NCBI GenBank assembly: GCA_041658725.1
Contig: JBAZZQ010000014.1
Coordinates: 1-64,000 of the forward strand
Reading direction: 5' to 3'
DNA: 64,000 bases
Source: JBAZZQ01 sp041658725
Lineage (GTDB): Bacteria; Planctomycetota; Phycisphaerae; JAAYCJ01
The position numbers and the translations under genes were made by a program. Of the stretch, positions 9,083-18,417 are shown piece after piece (within the stretch, counting starts at the first letter, position 1; the number at the start of each line of letters is the position of its first letter). The notes beneath the pieces are model-generated. The model was not told the origin of the DNA and did no database searches. It saw only the letters and a program-made list of their open reading frames with translations.

Positions 9083-10303
9083 ATGTTAAATCGCACGGTC
9101 GTAATCAGCATCATCTTCGGAATTGCTTTAATCGCCCTGATCGGAACTTTTAAAAGCAATTATGTAAAAACTGCGGTCGGCAAAGGTGATTTTGCCGCCC
9201 TGTATAAGGCCTCCGCCTGGGCCGGACGGACCGGATCGTTTGCCGATCCTAATTCCCTCGGTTATTATCCTCCCAGCGGCAGACCGATCCTGATGATCTT
9301 CACTCTGCTGCCTTTGCGTCCGGCCGCTATTGTCTGGTGGCTGATGGCGGTGGGTCTGCATTTGTTTTGCCTGTATCTTTTGATAAACTTTTTGCTTCCG
9401 GTCAAACCCACCGATCCCTGGCTGTTGATTTCGCTCGTTTACCTGGCCATGCTGCCCTGGCTGGTCAGTGATCTTGCCGGTGGAAACGTTTCCCCGCTCA
9501 TCCTGGCCAGTGTTGTCATCAGCTACTTTTTATATCGCCGCGGACGGCTTTGGTCGTCGGCCATTATTTTATCTATTGGTATCGTGGTAAAATTCCTGCC
9601 GATTTTTATGATCTTTTTCTACGCCGTCAAACGGCGTTGGAAAATGGTTTTTATCACATCCGCCTGCACATTAATCGTCGGTATTTTACCCGGCATGCTC
9701 CTTGTGGGCAGCCACAACTTTTTCGATAGCTGGAAAACCTGGTCCCGCGAAGCCCTTGGCCGGCGAACCGCCAAATACATGATCGTGGAAAGCTCCGGTA
9801 TCTCCTATATCAATCAATCCCTAGCCAACGTCTTGCTGCACACGCTCAGTCCGGTCAGCGCCGGTCATCACGATAAACCGTTTTACGTCAATATCGCCAA
9901 TCTCTCACGAACCACTATTTTAAAAATCTGGTACACCGTTGTCCTGGTCAGTGGATTGCTTTGGGTTTATTTGATCTGGCCTCGAAAAGATGATCCGCCT
10001 TCGATAGAGGCTGTCCATTTTGCCGCGGTTTGTCTGCCTATGATCTGGTTCAGCCCGCATGTAATGACCTATTATTTGACAATCCTCATGCCCGCCGTCG
10101 CCCTTCTGATCTGGGCGACTACCAACAAACGCGATCTGCCAATGAACATCATGCTCGCACTTTACATTCTTGGATATGTATTGGTCGCGAGTGTCTATGG
10201 CCGCGCCTACGGAAATTATCAGGCCGTCGTTTTGGTCCTCGCGATCAGCATAGCCTTGACTTCCAGCCAAATCCGACGTTCGGCCATTCACTCACCCCTT
10301 TGA
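9083..10303 (+). CDS. GT87/DUF2029-like membrane mannosyltransferase-type protein
   Basis: This 406-residue integral membrane protein has about ten hydrophobic spans. The pattern of short loops, the GKGDFAALYKAS segment after the first span and the LAGGNVSPLILA motif near residue 135 resemble the GT87 (DUF2029) family of polyprenol-dependent glycosyltransferases. It stands 253 nt from the preceding operon and appears to have its own promoter. No ribosome site precedes the ATG. The next feature is a tRNA on the other strand. The family call is moderate; substrate is unknown. Confidence 0.65.
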   Translation: MLNRTVVISIIFGIALIALIGTFKSNYVKTAVGKGDFAALYKASAWAGRTGSFADPNSLGYYPPSGRPILMIFTLLPLRPAAIVWWLMAVGLHLFCLYLLINFLLPVKPTDPWLLISLVYLAMLPWLVSDLAGGNVSPLILASVVISYFLYRRGRLWSSAIILSIGIVVKFLPIFMIFFYAVKRRWKMVFITSACTLIVGILPGMLLVGSHNFFDSWKTWSREALGRRTAKYMIVESSGISYINQSLANVLLHTLSPVSAGHHDKPFYVNIANLSRTTILKIWYTVVLVSGLLWVYLIWPRKDDPPSIEAVHFAAVCLPMIWFSPHVMTYYLTILMPAVALLIWATTNKRDLPMNIMLALYILGYVLVASVYGRAYGNYQAVVLVLAISIALTSSQIRRSAIHSPL

Positions 10304-10325
10304 ACGGTTACTGTTTTTTTACAAA

Positions 10326-10398
10326 CTCCTCGAGTAGGACTCGAACCTACAACCTGCCGGTTAACAGCCGGCTGCTCTACCGATTGAGCTATCGAGGA
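10326..10398 (-). tRNA. tRNA-Asn (anticodon GTT)
   Basis: On the minus strand a 73-nt cloverleaf can be drawn. The 7-bp acceptor pairs TCCTCGA (10392-10398) with TCGAGGA (10327-10333). The D arm is AGCTCAATCGGTAGAGCA, the anticodon loop CTGTTAACC contains GTT, and the T arm contains GGTTCGAGTCC. The discriminator is G at 10326. The CCA end is not encoded, because TTT follows. Confidence 0.96.
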
Positions 10399-10503
10399 AC
10401 TCAACTTATTAATATTTATGGTTTTACCACCCGTTTGTCAATAAGAGAAATGTGTTTTTCGTAAAATTACTCTTTGAAAGGCTGTATTCCAACAAAAATT
10501 CTC

Positions 10504-10531
10504 TTGACAAATAAATTTAACTAATTATACT
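10504..10531 (+). promoter_or_regulatory. Near-consensus sigma-70 promoter for the HU/IHF-like gene
   Basis: A perfect TTGACA at 10504-10509 and TATACT at 10526-10531 are 16 nt apart. Transcription should start near 10538, which makes the in-frame ATG at 10543 unlikely and supports translation from 10582. Confidence 0.85.
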
Positions 10532-10581
10532 GGATTATATCAATGTGGGGTTTGGTTTTTAAAAATTTGGGGGTAACTTGT

Positions 10582-10935
10582 ATGTCGGAAACTGCTGTTC
10601 GAACCAAACGTGATATCATTAATCATGTATCCCATGACTTCAATTTGGACACAGTCCAGGCCCGAAAGGCTGTTCAGGAAGTTTTGAATGGAATCGTCTC
10701 GGCCACACTCGACCACGGCAGGATCGAGATTCGCCGGTTTGGCACTTTCAAAATCCTTCATCGGGCTGCCCGAGTGGCCAGAAATCCACGCACCAACGAA
10801 GAACTTCGCCTTCCAGCGAGATTCGTGATCTCTTTTGAGCCATCCGACCAGTTATCGGAAAAGGTTGTTAAGCAGTATTCCGGGAGAGAGGCGCAGGCTA
10901 AGACAGAAGAATCAGCCTGTGGGACAAATACCTGA
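10582..10935 (+). CDS. HU/IHF-family DNA-binding protein
   Basis: This basic protein of about 117 residues belongs to the bacterial histone-like HU/IHF family, which bends and compacts DNA as dimers. It shows the expected N-terminal helices (KRDIINHVSHDF), the RRFGTFKIL strand and the RNPRTNEELRLPAR arm that enters the minor groove. The extra C-terminal tail (residues about 97-117) is polar. The IEIRRFGTF form looks closer to IHF than to typical HU. The ATG at 10582 is chosen over 10543 because of the promoter position and a GGGGG stretch 8 nt upstream. A strong promoter and a strong terminator bracket the gene. Confidence 0.92.
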   Translation: MSETAVRTKRDIINHVSHDFNLDTVQARKAVQEVLNGIVSATLDHGRIEIRRFGTFKILHRAARVARNPRTNEELRLPARFVISFEPSDQLSEKVVKQYSGREAQAKTEESACGTNT

Positions 10936-10942
10936 AAAAATA

Positions 10943-10980
10943 ATCGACCGAGTCCAGCCGGACCCGGTCGATCTTTTTTT
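10943..10980. terminator. Rho-independent terminator between convergent genes
   Basis: Stem ATCGACCG (10943-10950) pairs with CGGTCGAT (10965-10972), with an inner GTCC/GGAC extension, and is followed by seven T at 10974-10980. An A-rich run on the left side would give U residues for the opposite strand, so it may also stop the minus-strand gene ending at 11000. Confidence 0.88.
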
Positions 10981-10999
10981 AACTGTTTTGGATTGAGGT

Positions 11000-12121
11000 C
11001 TATTTCAACTCCGAAGGGCTTCCTGACGATGGAGTGCCCGCCGTCGGTTTGGGTGCGCCTTCCTCCACGGTTCCTTCCTCTTTTTCCCTCAGTAACTGGT
11101 TCAATCGCGTGGCGGAGAAACTCGTATTGGTTTGATCGATATCCGCTTCATCCTTGAGAACTTGCTGATACAAATCCATGGCTCGCGCTCGGTCATGCCG
11201 TCGGAAATCATAAATGACAGCGGCTTCGAACCGGACCGGATGGGGCGTTTTGGGATTCCACTTCAGTGCCATTTCGTAATAACGAAGAGCCTGAACATCG
11301 TCATTAAAATATTCCTTTGAAATTTCACCCGCGTAGAACGCGGCGTCGTCGATCTTATCGCTCGTCGGATAGGCCTTGATCAGCATCGTGAATTTATCCA
11401 TCGCGTCTTTGAGTTTCCGCTTGTCGTTGATGAAGGGAAGGAATTTTCCGCCGTGCAGAAGTTTTACTCCCTCCTCATAGAGTCGATCCGCTTCGACGAT
11501 GCTGTCCCTGGGGCTGAGGTTTGTATCCTGGATATCGACTTCGACCAGGTAGGGATATTTCCGCACATGTCGAAGATCATCCAGCTCTTTGCTCGCCCAG
11601 CCGGCCTTTTGCGTTTGACCGCTTTCACGATAAGATTGGAGCAAGCTTTGAAGAACCAGTTTATAATTAGTCCGCACCTGAGAAAGCTGCTCGATGCGGT
11701 CCGCCTCTGAGAAATTCGCCAAGTCGATGCTTTGCAGCGAAGCAGTGCGGGTTTCGTCCATCGTGCCCAGTTGAGTCGATTCCGCGTTCTTCGCCTCACC
11801 CATATACGAATAGGTACGGACACGGTTCAGGTCGTGCAGCTCCGACGAGGCCCAGGTGGCTTTATCGTGTAAACCCCGGTCGATGTACCAGCGATGCAAC
11901 ACTTCCAGCATTCGCTTGTAATCGGCTCGATTCCGGCGAAGCTGACTAACCATGTCCGCCTCGGCAAGTCCGTTCGACCCGGACAATTCCGACTCTTTGG
12001 CCGAACTATTTTCGTCCGCCGGCTTAACCTCGGCAGAATTAAATTGTTTCTGCGAATTGGAACACCCGACGGCAACCACCAAAACCAGACCGATTGAACA
12101 GACCTTAAACCACGTAAACAT
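11000..12121 (-). CDS. Lipoprotein with TPR-like repeats
   Basis: From the ATG at 12121 (GGAGG 8 nt upstream) the product is 373 residues. It begins with a type II signal, hydrophobic core then VAVGCSNSQ, so it should be an envelope lipoprotein. Two related segments near residues 55-100 and 130-180 both contain LRRNR/LSQVRxxYKxxLxxL followed by WASxELxDLxxVRxYxY, an internal duplication of about 75 residues. The C-terminal third looks like TPR units (AMDKFTMLIKAYPTSDKIDDA; ALRYYEMALKWNPK), as in BamD/YbgF-type scaffolds. Function is unknown. It follows the metallophosphoesterase gene, across a REP-like palindrome. Confidence 0.75.
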   Translation of the reverse strand: MFTWFKVCSIGLVLVVAVGCSNSQKQFNSAEVKPADENSSAKESELSGSNGLAEADMVSQLRRNRADYKRMLEVLHRWYIDRGLHDKATWASSELHDLNRVRTYSYMGEAKNAESTQLGTMDETRTASLQSIDLANFSEADRIEQLSQVRTNYKLVLQSLLQSYRESGQTQKAGWASKELDDLRHVRKYPYLVEVDIQDTNLSPRDSIVEADRLYEEGVKLLHGGKFLPFINDKRKLKDAMDKFTMLIKAYPTSDKIDDAAFYAGEISKEYFNDDVQALRYYEMALKWNPKTPHPVRFEAAVIYDFRRHDRARAMDLYQQVLKDEADIDQTNTSFSATRLNQLLREKEEGTVEEGAPKPTAGTPSSGSPSELK

Positions 12122-12251
12122 TTTTGTGCCTCCAGTACATAAATTATCTATTTTGCCATTCCACCCTGAAACTTCTCGGAAATCAAGAAAATTTGCCCGT
12201 ATTTCTTTATGGCGTCTGCCCACATGTTCTGGCAATCGATCCTATCGCTCT

Positions 12252-12325
12252 TTACGAGCCGCGACCGTAAGGGAGCGGGTTAAATCGATTGAGATTACTC
12301 GCTCCCTTACGGTCGCGGCTCGTAA
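12252..12325. repeat. REP-like palindrome, family A (perfect 26-bp arms)
   Basis: Positions 12252-12277 and 12300-12325 are exact inverted copies of each other, separated by 22 nt. The core is GCGACCGTAAGGGAGCG. The same core recurs at 46826-46896 as an imperfect inverted pair and at 61296-61315 as a single copy inside a gene. There is no T tract, so it is not a typical terminator. Confidence 0.9.
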
Positions 12326-12341
12326 TATATCATGTTCCAAA

Positions 12342-14174
12342 TTATTTGAGGATTAACGTTCCAAATTGCGATGGACAATCATTCTCGCCAAACGTCGGGG
12401 ACCATTGGCTCATTTCGCTGGGCTTTTGAACGCGATTTCTAACAAATTCCAATCCTATCGTCATGCCCGACTTAGGATTTGCAATACCCAGGCTCTTCCA
12501 GGGAATGGCTGTTTCGAGGGTCCAGGTATCGGCCTGGCGACCGGAAGCGACTACTTCTTCTCCATTCGGTGTCGCGGTGTTTCCAATCCCGTCCCAAATC
12601 ACTCCATTCGCATTGAAAACAAAATGATAACTGGGCTGGCCATCGATTTTAGAATTTAAGAGTATTTCCACAGAATCGTCTTCCCACACATCTCCATCGC
12701 GTTTCGCCACTTTGGTAACCAGGCTGGAAATTTTCGGTTCATGACATTGGATGGCCAGGTAAAGATTTTTGGAATCATAGGCCACCTGAACTTTCGTGGG
12801 AAATCCTGTTACACGATCTGCCGACGGTGAGGTAAACTCTGAAAGTGCGTCAAGGCCGGTCCATGTGGGGTCGTCGAGTTTTCCGTCGATTTTAGGGGCT
12901 TGGGTTGCCCACGGACAAACAGCAGTCCGGACCGGCTTGATGGGAATAGTAAAATTAAAGGTATATGATTTTTTACTTTCGCCTTTGACTTCGGCGACGA
13001 ACGTCGGGACAGGATATATATTTTTAAGATCGTCTACGGTTGCGTCAAAGCGGATGTCACCTTCCTGGTCTGCGTTTAGCAAAAGCGTTTTACAGACCGG
13101 AATAAGTTTCCAGTGCGGATTGTTGTTTTGCGCGGGATTTACAGTTATTACAACAGGTTCTCCCAGGAGATTTTTCAAGGTGGTGCGAACTGGGAAAGGA
13201 TTTCCAGCGACCGGCGGTTCGATGACAGTCGGATTGTTCATCATGCCGAAAGTTTGTGCCGGACCGGCGGTTACCACGTTATCCGGCAGAATCGATCCGG
13301 TTTTGATGACCGCGATTTTCCAATCCCTGGGCCGGACGGTAACGAGGCAATAGTGATAAAAACCGCCTGATTTTGACTCGGATTCAAGCGTGCCGCCGCC
13401 GCCTCCGGTAATGTAATATTGAACACAATCGATCCGTGGAAATTTCATATATTTATGCTCGTGTCCGGCGAATACTGCGGTTACGCCGTGTTTGGCGAGA
13501 AGCGGATGGACTGCCTTCATCCAATGCCCGCCAGGCCCGGACACCCAGTAGGGGCGATGCACGAAGACAAATTTAAACGCGACGTTGTTGTGCGAGGCAA
13601 GATCGTCTTTAAGCCACTGCAACTGGTCGTCGTCGATCCTTTCGATCGGTTCACCCTTTTCATTGAGGGTTTCCGAATTCAACGCGATAAAATGAACGTT
13701 CATATAATCAAAAGAAAAATAGGTTTTGCCAAACAAATTACGGTAAATCTGCTCCGCGATGGGGTTGCTGATATCGTGATTTCCCGGAAGCATGACGAAC
13801 GGGACGCGACACTGTTTGATAATCTGATCGAATTCGCTCCACATGGCCAGGATTGTCCTGGCGTCATTCGCCCCGTTAATCAAATCGCCGACACTAATGA
13901 CCAAATCAGGATCGATCTGATTGATCTCTTCTATATTTTTTATAAAGGTATCCCTGCCGGTGCGATCCGTCGATCCAAGAACCGTTCTATCGCCGAGCAC
14001 CACAAATTTAAAACTCGGACCCACCTGGACCACCGCCTGCGGACCACCCCCGGATAATCGCACTTGCCCACCGGAAAATCGCTGCTCGGCACAACCGCCG
14101 ATGAAAAGAAAAGTCATAAAACCGCAAAAAGAAAGCACCGCTCCGGTCGTTTTGGATGTGTTCGAGAATTTCAT
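12342..14174 (-). CDS. Calcineurin-like metallophosphoesterase lipoprotein with CBM9-like domain
   Basis: This 610-residue protein has a lipoprotein signal (FLFIGGCAEQ). Residues about 50-290 hold a binuclear metallophosphoesterase core: VVLGDRT, SVGDLIN, LPGNHD, FVHRPY and AGHEHKY, in the family order. A beta-rich linker follows, then from about residue 415 a family 9 carbohydrate-binding-like domain (APKIDGKLDDPTW, VAYDSKNLYLAIQC, WEDDSVEILLN, WTLETAIPWKSLG). It probably works on a phosphate ester at the cell envelope, possibly held to glycan. The first motif is GDR rather than the common DxH, so metal site A may differ. Substrate is unknown. Confidence 0.85.
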   Translation of the reverse strand: MKFSNTSKTTGAVLSFCGFMTFLFIGGCAEQRFSGGQVRLSGGGPQAVVQVGPSFKFVVLGDRTVLGSTDRTGRDTFIKNIEEINQIDPDLVISVGDLINGANDARTILAMWSEFDQIIKQCRVPFVMLPGNHDISNPIAEQIYRNLFGKTYFSFDYMNVHFIALNSETLNEKGEPIERIDDDQLQWLKDDLASHNNVAFKFVFVHRPYWVSGPGGHWMKAVHPLLAKHGVTAVFAGHEHKYMKFPRIDCVQYYITGGGGGTLESESKSGGFYHYCLVTVRPRDWKIAVIKTGSILPDNVVTAGPAQTFGMMNNPTVIEPPVAGNPFPVRTTLKNLLGEPVVITVNPAQNNNPHWKLIPVCKTLLLNADQEGDIRFDATVDDLKNIYPVPTFVAEVKGESKKSYTFNFTIPIKPVRTAVCPWATQAPKIDGKLDDPTWTGLDALSEFTSPSADRVTGFPTKVQVAYDSKNLYLAIQCHEPKISSLVTKVAKRDGDVWEDDSVEILLNSKIDGQPSYHFVFNANGVIWDGIGNTATPNGEEVVASGRQADTWTLETAIPWKSLGIANPKSGMTIGLEFVRNRVQKPSEMSQWSPTFGENDCPSQFGTLILK

Positions 14175-14264
14175 CGTTGTCTCCCACTATTTCAGATATA
14201 AACTTCAGCAAACTACCAAGTTGTATCTTACAACAAACTCATCGCAAAATAAACATCAGGGCTC

Positions 14265-15791
14265 TTAGAATTTCGCCTTGTTTCTTTTTGGCAGGGCTTG
14301 GGTGCATGCGATTCGCTTTATGTACTCGCCGGGCATGAAATTCGGACTGCGATGCGGAACGTGACAACGCTGGCAGTGCCAGGCTTGCGTCAGGTTATCT
14401 TTAAGACGTTGAAATTTAACCGCTTGAGCGGGCGTGGAAATGGTTTTCGGATTTGGGTGGGTTCGCAGGTCCTTTTGGTGGCAGTCCTGGCATCCGACGT
14501 TGACGAGTTTCGGCGTGGCAAGGGGCGTATCAAAACCGCCTGGCTGTCGGAACCCGGTTGTATGGCAGGCCCAGCAATTCAGATCGGAATCGCGTTTATC
14601 CTGTCGCAGAGTTTCGAACGCATGGGCGTGTCGGGTCGTCCGCCAGAACTGATAAATTTTCTTGTGGCAATCGCCGCATTTTTCGGACGCAACATATTGA
14701 AACGCCGCCGGCTGGGTCGTGGACTTACGCAGCGGGTCGCGATTCCAATTGATGAGTTCTTGTCGGGAAATATATTTATAGGCATCGTAAATTTCGATAA
14801 ACCGCCTGTCTTCGATAATTCCCCTGGCCAGTGGAATCATCTCGGCCGTCGAAATGGTCAGCTTGGAATCTTGCCATTTCAGTCCGGCAATTCCCACCTT
14901 GCGGTCATTTGACCAGGATATCATCAAGGGCGGGCGGCGGTAGGTGAAAAGGCTCATTTCATTTGGGGTCTTAGCCGCGGCGGCTTGAGCGGGTTGCGTA
15001 CTTGTTCGGTTCACCGTCCAGGGATGTCCGCCCGTATCGATCCACAGATCAATGCCCGTAAGATTTTCGGAAATCGTTTCCCTGACGCTCGGTCCAAGAT
15101 GCGAAAGAAGAATAATGACATCGTACTGCGGCCGTAATTTGGGAACCAGCCGTCGCAAAGCGGCGGCGGGGGTTTCATAGGTGAACTGATCGCGAATGTC
15201 GGAAGGTAAAATCGCAAGCCAGCGATCGGCGATCACGGAAATAACGGCAATCTTTTTTCCACCACGCTGAAAAGAAATCACCTGGCGAATCGGGGTGGGC
15301 GATTTGAATTTCAGATTACTGGCGACAAAGGGAAGGGAATACTTACCGGCAAAACGATTGAAAACCTCCATCCCGACACGCAAATCGCCTTCGCCGACCG
15401 CCAAAGCATCATACTGGAGCAAATGATACGCATGGGCGATAAATTCCATCTGCGAAGGCGAGGCACTACTGGTCAAATCTCCGGTATCCAGGAGCAGTAA
15501 ATTCGGGTTCACTGTCTTGATCCGGTCGATCACGGTGGCTCGGCGGGCAAAACCGCCTTCATAAACTCCACCGCACCCGCACGGTTCAAATTCCCCGCGT
15601 GTCGAACCGGTAAAAATCAAAGCCATATCCACTTTGTTCATTGGATCGACCACTTCCCGGCGCTGGTCATGTTCGACACTAACAAACTGATATTCCTCAG
15701 TCTGATCGCATCCGATGCCCGGCAGGGAAAGAGCTATCAAGCCGCCAAACCATATCTTCCATAAAGTTGTCTTGTTGAAATTGAATTTCAT
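14265..15791 (-). CDS. UshA-like metallophosphoesterase fused to a four-haem cytochrome domain
   Basis: This 508-residue exported protein has a hydrophobic N-terminus ending LPGIGCD, which may be a lipobox. Residues about 55-340 resemble the 5'-nucleotidase/UshA metallophosphoesterase fold (LLLLDTGDL, LAVGEGDLR, ILLSHLG), with an unusual EPCGCGG motif near residue 70 as in UshA-like (seleno)protein families. The C-terminal part carries four haem c motifs: CGDCH, CWACH, CQDCH and CQRCH, near residues 371, 405, 433 and 472, as in cytochrome c554-type proteins. It overlaps the S41 protease gene by 4 nt. An electron-transfer role is inferred; enzyme activity is not certain. Confidence 0.85.
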   Translation of the reverse strand: MKFNFNKTTLWKIWFGGLIALSLPGIGCDQTEEYQFVSVEHDQRREVVDPMNKVDMALIFTGSTRGEFEPCGCGGVYEGGFARRATVIDRIKTVNPNLLLLDTGDLTSSASPSQMEFIAHAYHLLQYDALAVGEGDLRVGMEVFNRFAGKYSLPFVASNLKFKSPTPIRQVISFQRGGKKIAVISVIADRWLAILPSDIRDQFTYETPAAALRRLVPKLRPQYDVIILLSHLGPSVRETISENLTGIDLWIDTGGHPWTVNRTSTQPAQAAAAKTPNEMSLFTYRRPPLMISWSNDRKVGIAGLKWQDSKLTISTAEMIPLARGIIEDRRFIEIYDAYKYISRQELINWNRDPLRKSTTQPAAFQYVASEKCGDCHKKIYQFWRTTRHAHAFETLRQDKRDSDLNCWACHTTGFRQPGGFDTPLATPKLVNVGCQDCHQKDLRTHPNPKTISTPAQAVKFQRLKDNLTQAWHCQRCHVPHRSPNFMPGEYIKRIACTQALPKRNKAKF

Positions 15792-18064
15792 TTTCCTGTT
15801 TGCACCACGATTTTTTCTGAAGCGGAATTAGTAGTGGTTGGGATTGTTTCCCACGGTAATTTCAGTAAGAAACGAGCTTGCATAACCGCGACGGCGGCCT
15901 GAAGCTGAATATCTTCCGGCGGATATTTCCGGACCGGAGGTTTTTCAACCTCATCCTCCGATTCGGAGGACGTTGCCGTCGAAGCTCTCACTCGCGCACT
16001 CGATGTCGTCGTCGCAAGAGAGGAAACTTTCATTCCGTTGACCTGCGTAACAATCTCCGCGTCTCTCTGAATATCGATAATGTCTCGCAGTTCATTCGGA
16101 GTTAGATCGATTTTCAGATCCGGGTCCACGCCCCAATCCTTGCTGTCGGGTTTGCGGTGAAGGCATCGGCCTTTGGGAAGATAATAGTAGGCGGTGGTAA
16201 TTTTTAATTTACTGGATTCGTCAACCAGGGGTAAAACATTCTGAACGCTTCCTTTTCCGAAACTTCGTTCCCCGATCAGCCAGGCCCGATGATAATCTTT
16301 CAAAGCCCCGGAGACGATCTCGGCCGCACTGGCGCTGAAGTTGTTAATCAGAATTATCAGGGGTATATCCGCATATTGCCCGCTGCCCGCCGCTGCGATC
16401 AGTTCCATCGGCTCGGTGTTTCTGCCTTTGGTCGTTACCACCACACCACGAGTAATAAATAAATTGACCGTTTCTACCGCCGCCTTCAACGTCCCGCCCG
16501 GATTGAATCGTAAATCGATAATCAGCCCTTTCACTCCCTGCTGGCGCAGCCGGCGCAAGGCCCGCGAGAGTTCATCCACGGTGGTATCGGTAAAACTGGT
16601 AATGCGAATATATCCGATCGTGTCGTTGGGCGGGTCCATCAAAAACTGCCATTCGTTGTCCTTGTCCATCCGGTACCCTTTTACGGTCTGGATGATAATG
16701 GTATCCCGAATCATCGGGGTTTCCCGCGAGTGTTCAGCCCACGGATGCGTAATTCCCAAAACCACACGAGTTCCCTTCGGACCCGTGATTTTTCTTACCG
16801 CCTTATCAATCGTTATCCCCTCCGTGCTTTCGCCATCGATCGAGACGATCAAGTCGCCGGGAAGGATTCCCGCGTGATAGGCAGGCGAGCCTGGAACGGG
16901 AGTGATGACCTTCAGTTTGTTATTTTCCATGGAAAGTTGAATCCCCACCCCGCTGAATCGACCGGTCGTATGCTTATCAAAATCGTCCAGTTCCGCAGGC
17001 CAAATCACGTTGGTAAAAGGATCCAATTCCCCCAGGGCCGAATCGACGAATTCTTTGATGATCACTTCCTGGGGAAGATTGATGGTGTCGTCGTTATCGA
17101 CCAGGAGTTTGATAAAAGCCTGGTAAAACTCCCGAGTGGAAAGGGTTTTTTTAGCCTTTTCCTTGTTGACCTCATTGATCAGGGATTTTATTTTAGAATC
17201 GAACAAGGCAGTCTTGGTTTTGTCATTCAGGGAGGGAAAAACCTGCATCAGCTTTGGGGTTTCCGTCAGCATGGCGACCGACTGCAGACCCATAACGATC
17301 ATCTTGCCGAACTCGGGCTTTTCCACGTATCCATTGGCGAGGCTATAGCTCAATTCCGGGATCACGGCGATCTTGATGTCTTTGATCTGTTCGTTCCATT
17401 CAGTTTTCGATTTATAGGTGGCTTCCAGCCGAACCCGCATCGCGCAATCGCGGGTCGATTTATCATACCCCTTGTCGTCCTCATAAATGGTCGCCAGCTC
17501 CGCGTAAATATTTCCTGCCTTGAGCCATTCATGCTTTTTCAGATATTCCCCGGCTTGACTTTTGGCTTTTTGGGCTATTTCCCGGACCCAGTCGAGTTGA
17601 CCGAATTTCTTCGGGTCCACCGCATAATATTTTGCCCGCCGCGCTCCCGTCAGGGCTTTTTCGATATTTCCCTTCGTCGCTGCCGATCCTGGGCGTGAAG
17701 CCGGCTTTGTCGTCGCATTTTGCGAAGTCGAAACCTTTTTGGATTTCTCAAGATATTCCCGGGATTCTTTGACGTTCGCCGAATATGTCTCGGCCCGGAC
17801 TTTTTCCCTCTGATTGGACAACAAGTCATATTTTTGCAATTGCATTCCCAAAGGATCGGTCGGGCGAGTGACAATCCCCGCAGGCTGGGTACTGAGCACC
17901 TTCCCGGCCTGGGCAAAGTTCCCCCGGTAGATCATTCGGGCCAGTTCTTCCGGTGATGCCCCCGTGCTTTTGGCGAAAACAGGCAAAACAAAAAGGAAAG
18001 ATACTAAAACGACGCCGATCCGTCCGACGCCGTTACGAATTCGATCACGATAAAAATTAGACAT
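15788..18064 (-). CDS. S41-family C-terminal processing protease (Tsp/CtpA type)
   Basis: This 758-residue periplasmic serine protease has a signal peptide (residues about 1-32). An extended, helix-rich N-terminal region follows (to about 360), including a segment like a single TPR. A PDZ domain lies at about 370-450 (GVGIQLSM, AYHAGILPGDLIVSIDG). The peptidase core has LIIDLRFNPGG and FSASAAEIVSGA; the second Ser of SAS and the Lys of SFGKGSVQ, 25 residues later, form the expected Ser-Lys dyad. It is longer than usual CtpA (about 400-450) because of the N-terminal region. It is translated just before the haem protein, with a 4-nt overlap. Confidence 0.93.
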   Translation of the reverse strand: MSNFYRDRIRNGVGRIGVVLVSFLFVLPVFAKSTGASPEELARMIYRGNFAQAGKVLSTQPAGIVTRPTDPLGMQLQKYDLLSNQREKVRAETYSANVKESREYLEKSKKVSTSQNATTKPASRPGSAATKGNIEKALTGARRAKYYAVDPKKFGQLDWVREIAQKAKSQAGEYLKKHEWLKAGNIYAELATIYEDDKGYDKSTRDCAMRVRLEATYKSKTEWNEQIKDIKIAVIPELSYSLANGYVEKPEFGKMIVMGLQSVAMLTETPKLMQVFPSLNDKTKTALFDSKIKSLINEVNKEKAKKTLSTREFYQAFIKLLVDNDDTINLPQEVIIKEFVDSALGELDPFTNVIWPAELDDFDKHTTGRFSGVGIQLSMENNKLKVITPVPGSPAYHAGILPGDLIVSIDGESTEGITIDKAVRKITGPKGTRVVLGITHPWAEHSRETPMIRDTIIIQTVKGYRMDKDNEWQFLMDPPNDTIGYIRITSFTDTTVDELSRALRRLRQQGVKGLIIDLRFNPGGTLKAAVETVNLFITRGVVVTTKGRNTEPMELIAAAGSGQYADIPLIILINNFSASAAEIVSGALKDYHRAWLIGERSFGKGSVQNVLPLVDESSKLKITTAYYYLPKGRCLHRKPDSKDWGVDPDLKIDLTPNELRDIIDIQRDAEIVTQVNGMKVSSLATTTSSARVRASTATSSESEDEVEKPPVRKYPPEDIQLQAAVAVMQARFLLKLPWETIPTTTNSASEKIVVQTGK

Positions 18065-18104
18065 TCAGGATTCCCATAAAACAAACTTAACGTTCGGTCA
18101 CAAC

Positions 18105-18178
18105 AAGTGGTTTCACAACTATACCACTAGCCCCCGATGGTAATCGGGGGTTCGTTTCTTAAGCGTACGAAACCGCTT
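18105..18178. repeat. Hairpin-dense palindromic element in the 18065-18417 gap
   Basis: The outer arms AAGTGGTTTC (18105-18114) and GAAACCGCTT (18169-18178) pair with one mismatch. Inside is a perfect hairpin CCCCCGAT-GGTA-ATCGGGGG (18131-18150). The rest of this 353-nt gap holds only the promoter described next; I see no gene in it. Confidence 0.6.
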
Positions 18179-18342
18179 CTATCAAAACATTGGATTCTAG
18201 CCTCTGTTACAGCGCAAGATCAACTTTTTTATTGCCGAATATAGAGATAAGTCGGCAGGACCCCGCAAACCCTTAAACTCCAAACCCCCAAATAGCCGAA
18301 GAATCTAATACTAGAAACTCTTTGGTCATGGTTCAAATGCCA

Positions 18343-18371
18343 TTGCATCTGGGCAACAAGAGTGTTATGAT
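18343..18371 (+). promoter_or_regulatory. Sigma-70-type promoter for the TPR lipoprotein gene
   Basis: TTGCAT (18343-18348) and TATGAT (18366-18371) are separated by 17 nt. The start near 18378 leaves about 40 nt of leader before the ATG at 18418. Confidence 0.6.
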
Positions 18372-18417
18372 CTACGCTTGTTTTCTAGAAATACTTTATA
18401 TGAAAGGACATCCAGTC

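Noticed and set aside
10543..10581. Upstream ATG for the HU/IHF-like gene
   Set aside because: The predicted transcription start is near 10538, which leaves no leader, and the extra 13 residues do not fit the family.
12252..12325. Palindrome considered as a terminator of the metallophosphoesterase gene
   Set aside because: There is no T tract, and the same sequence occurs in other contexts, including inside a gene, so a dispersed repeat is the better call.
16730..17698. Open frame of 322 codons on the plus strand
   Set aside because: It lies opposite the S41 protease, whose motifs are clear. The frame has no recognisable domain and no ribosome site.
18322..18417. Sigma-54 promoter upstream of the TPR lipoprotein gene
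   Set aside because: The GG and GC elements are not 10 nt apart as required; a sigma-70-type pair fits better.
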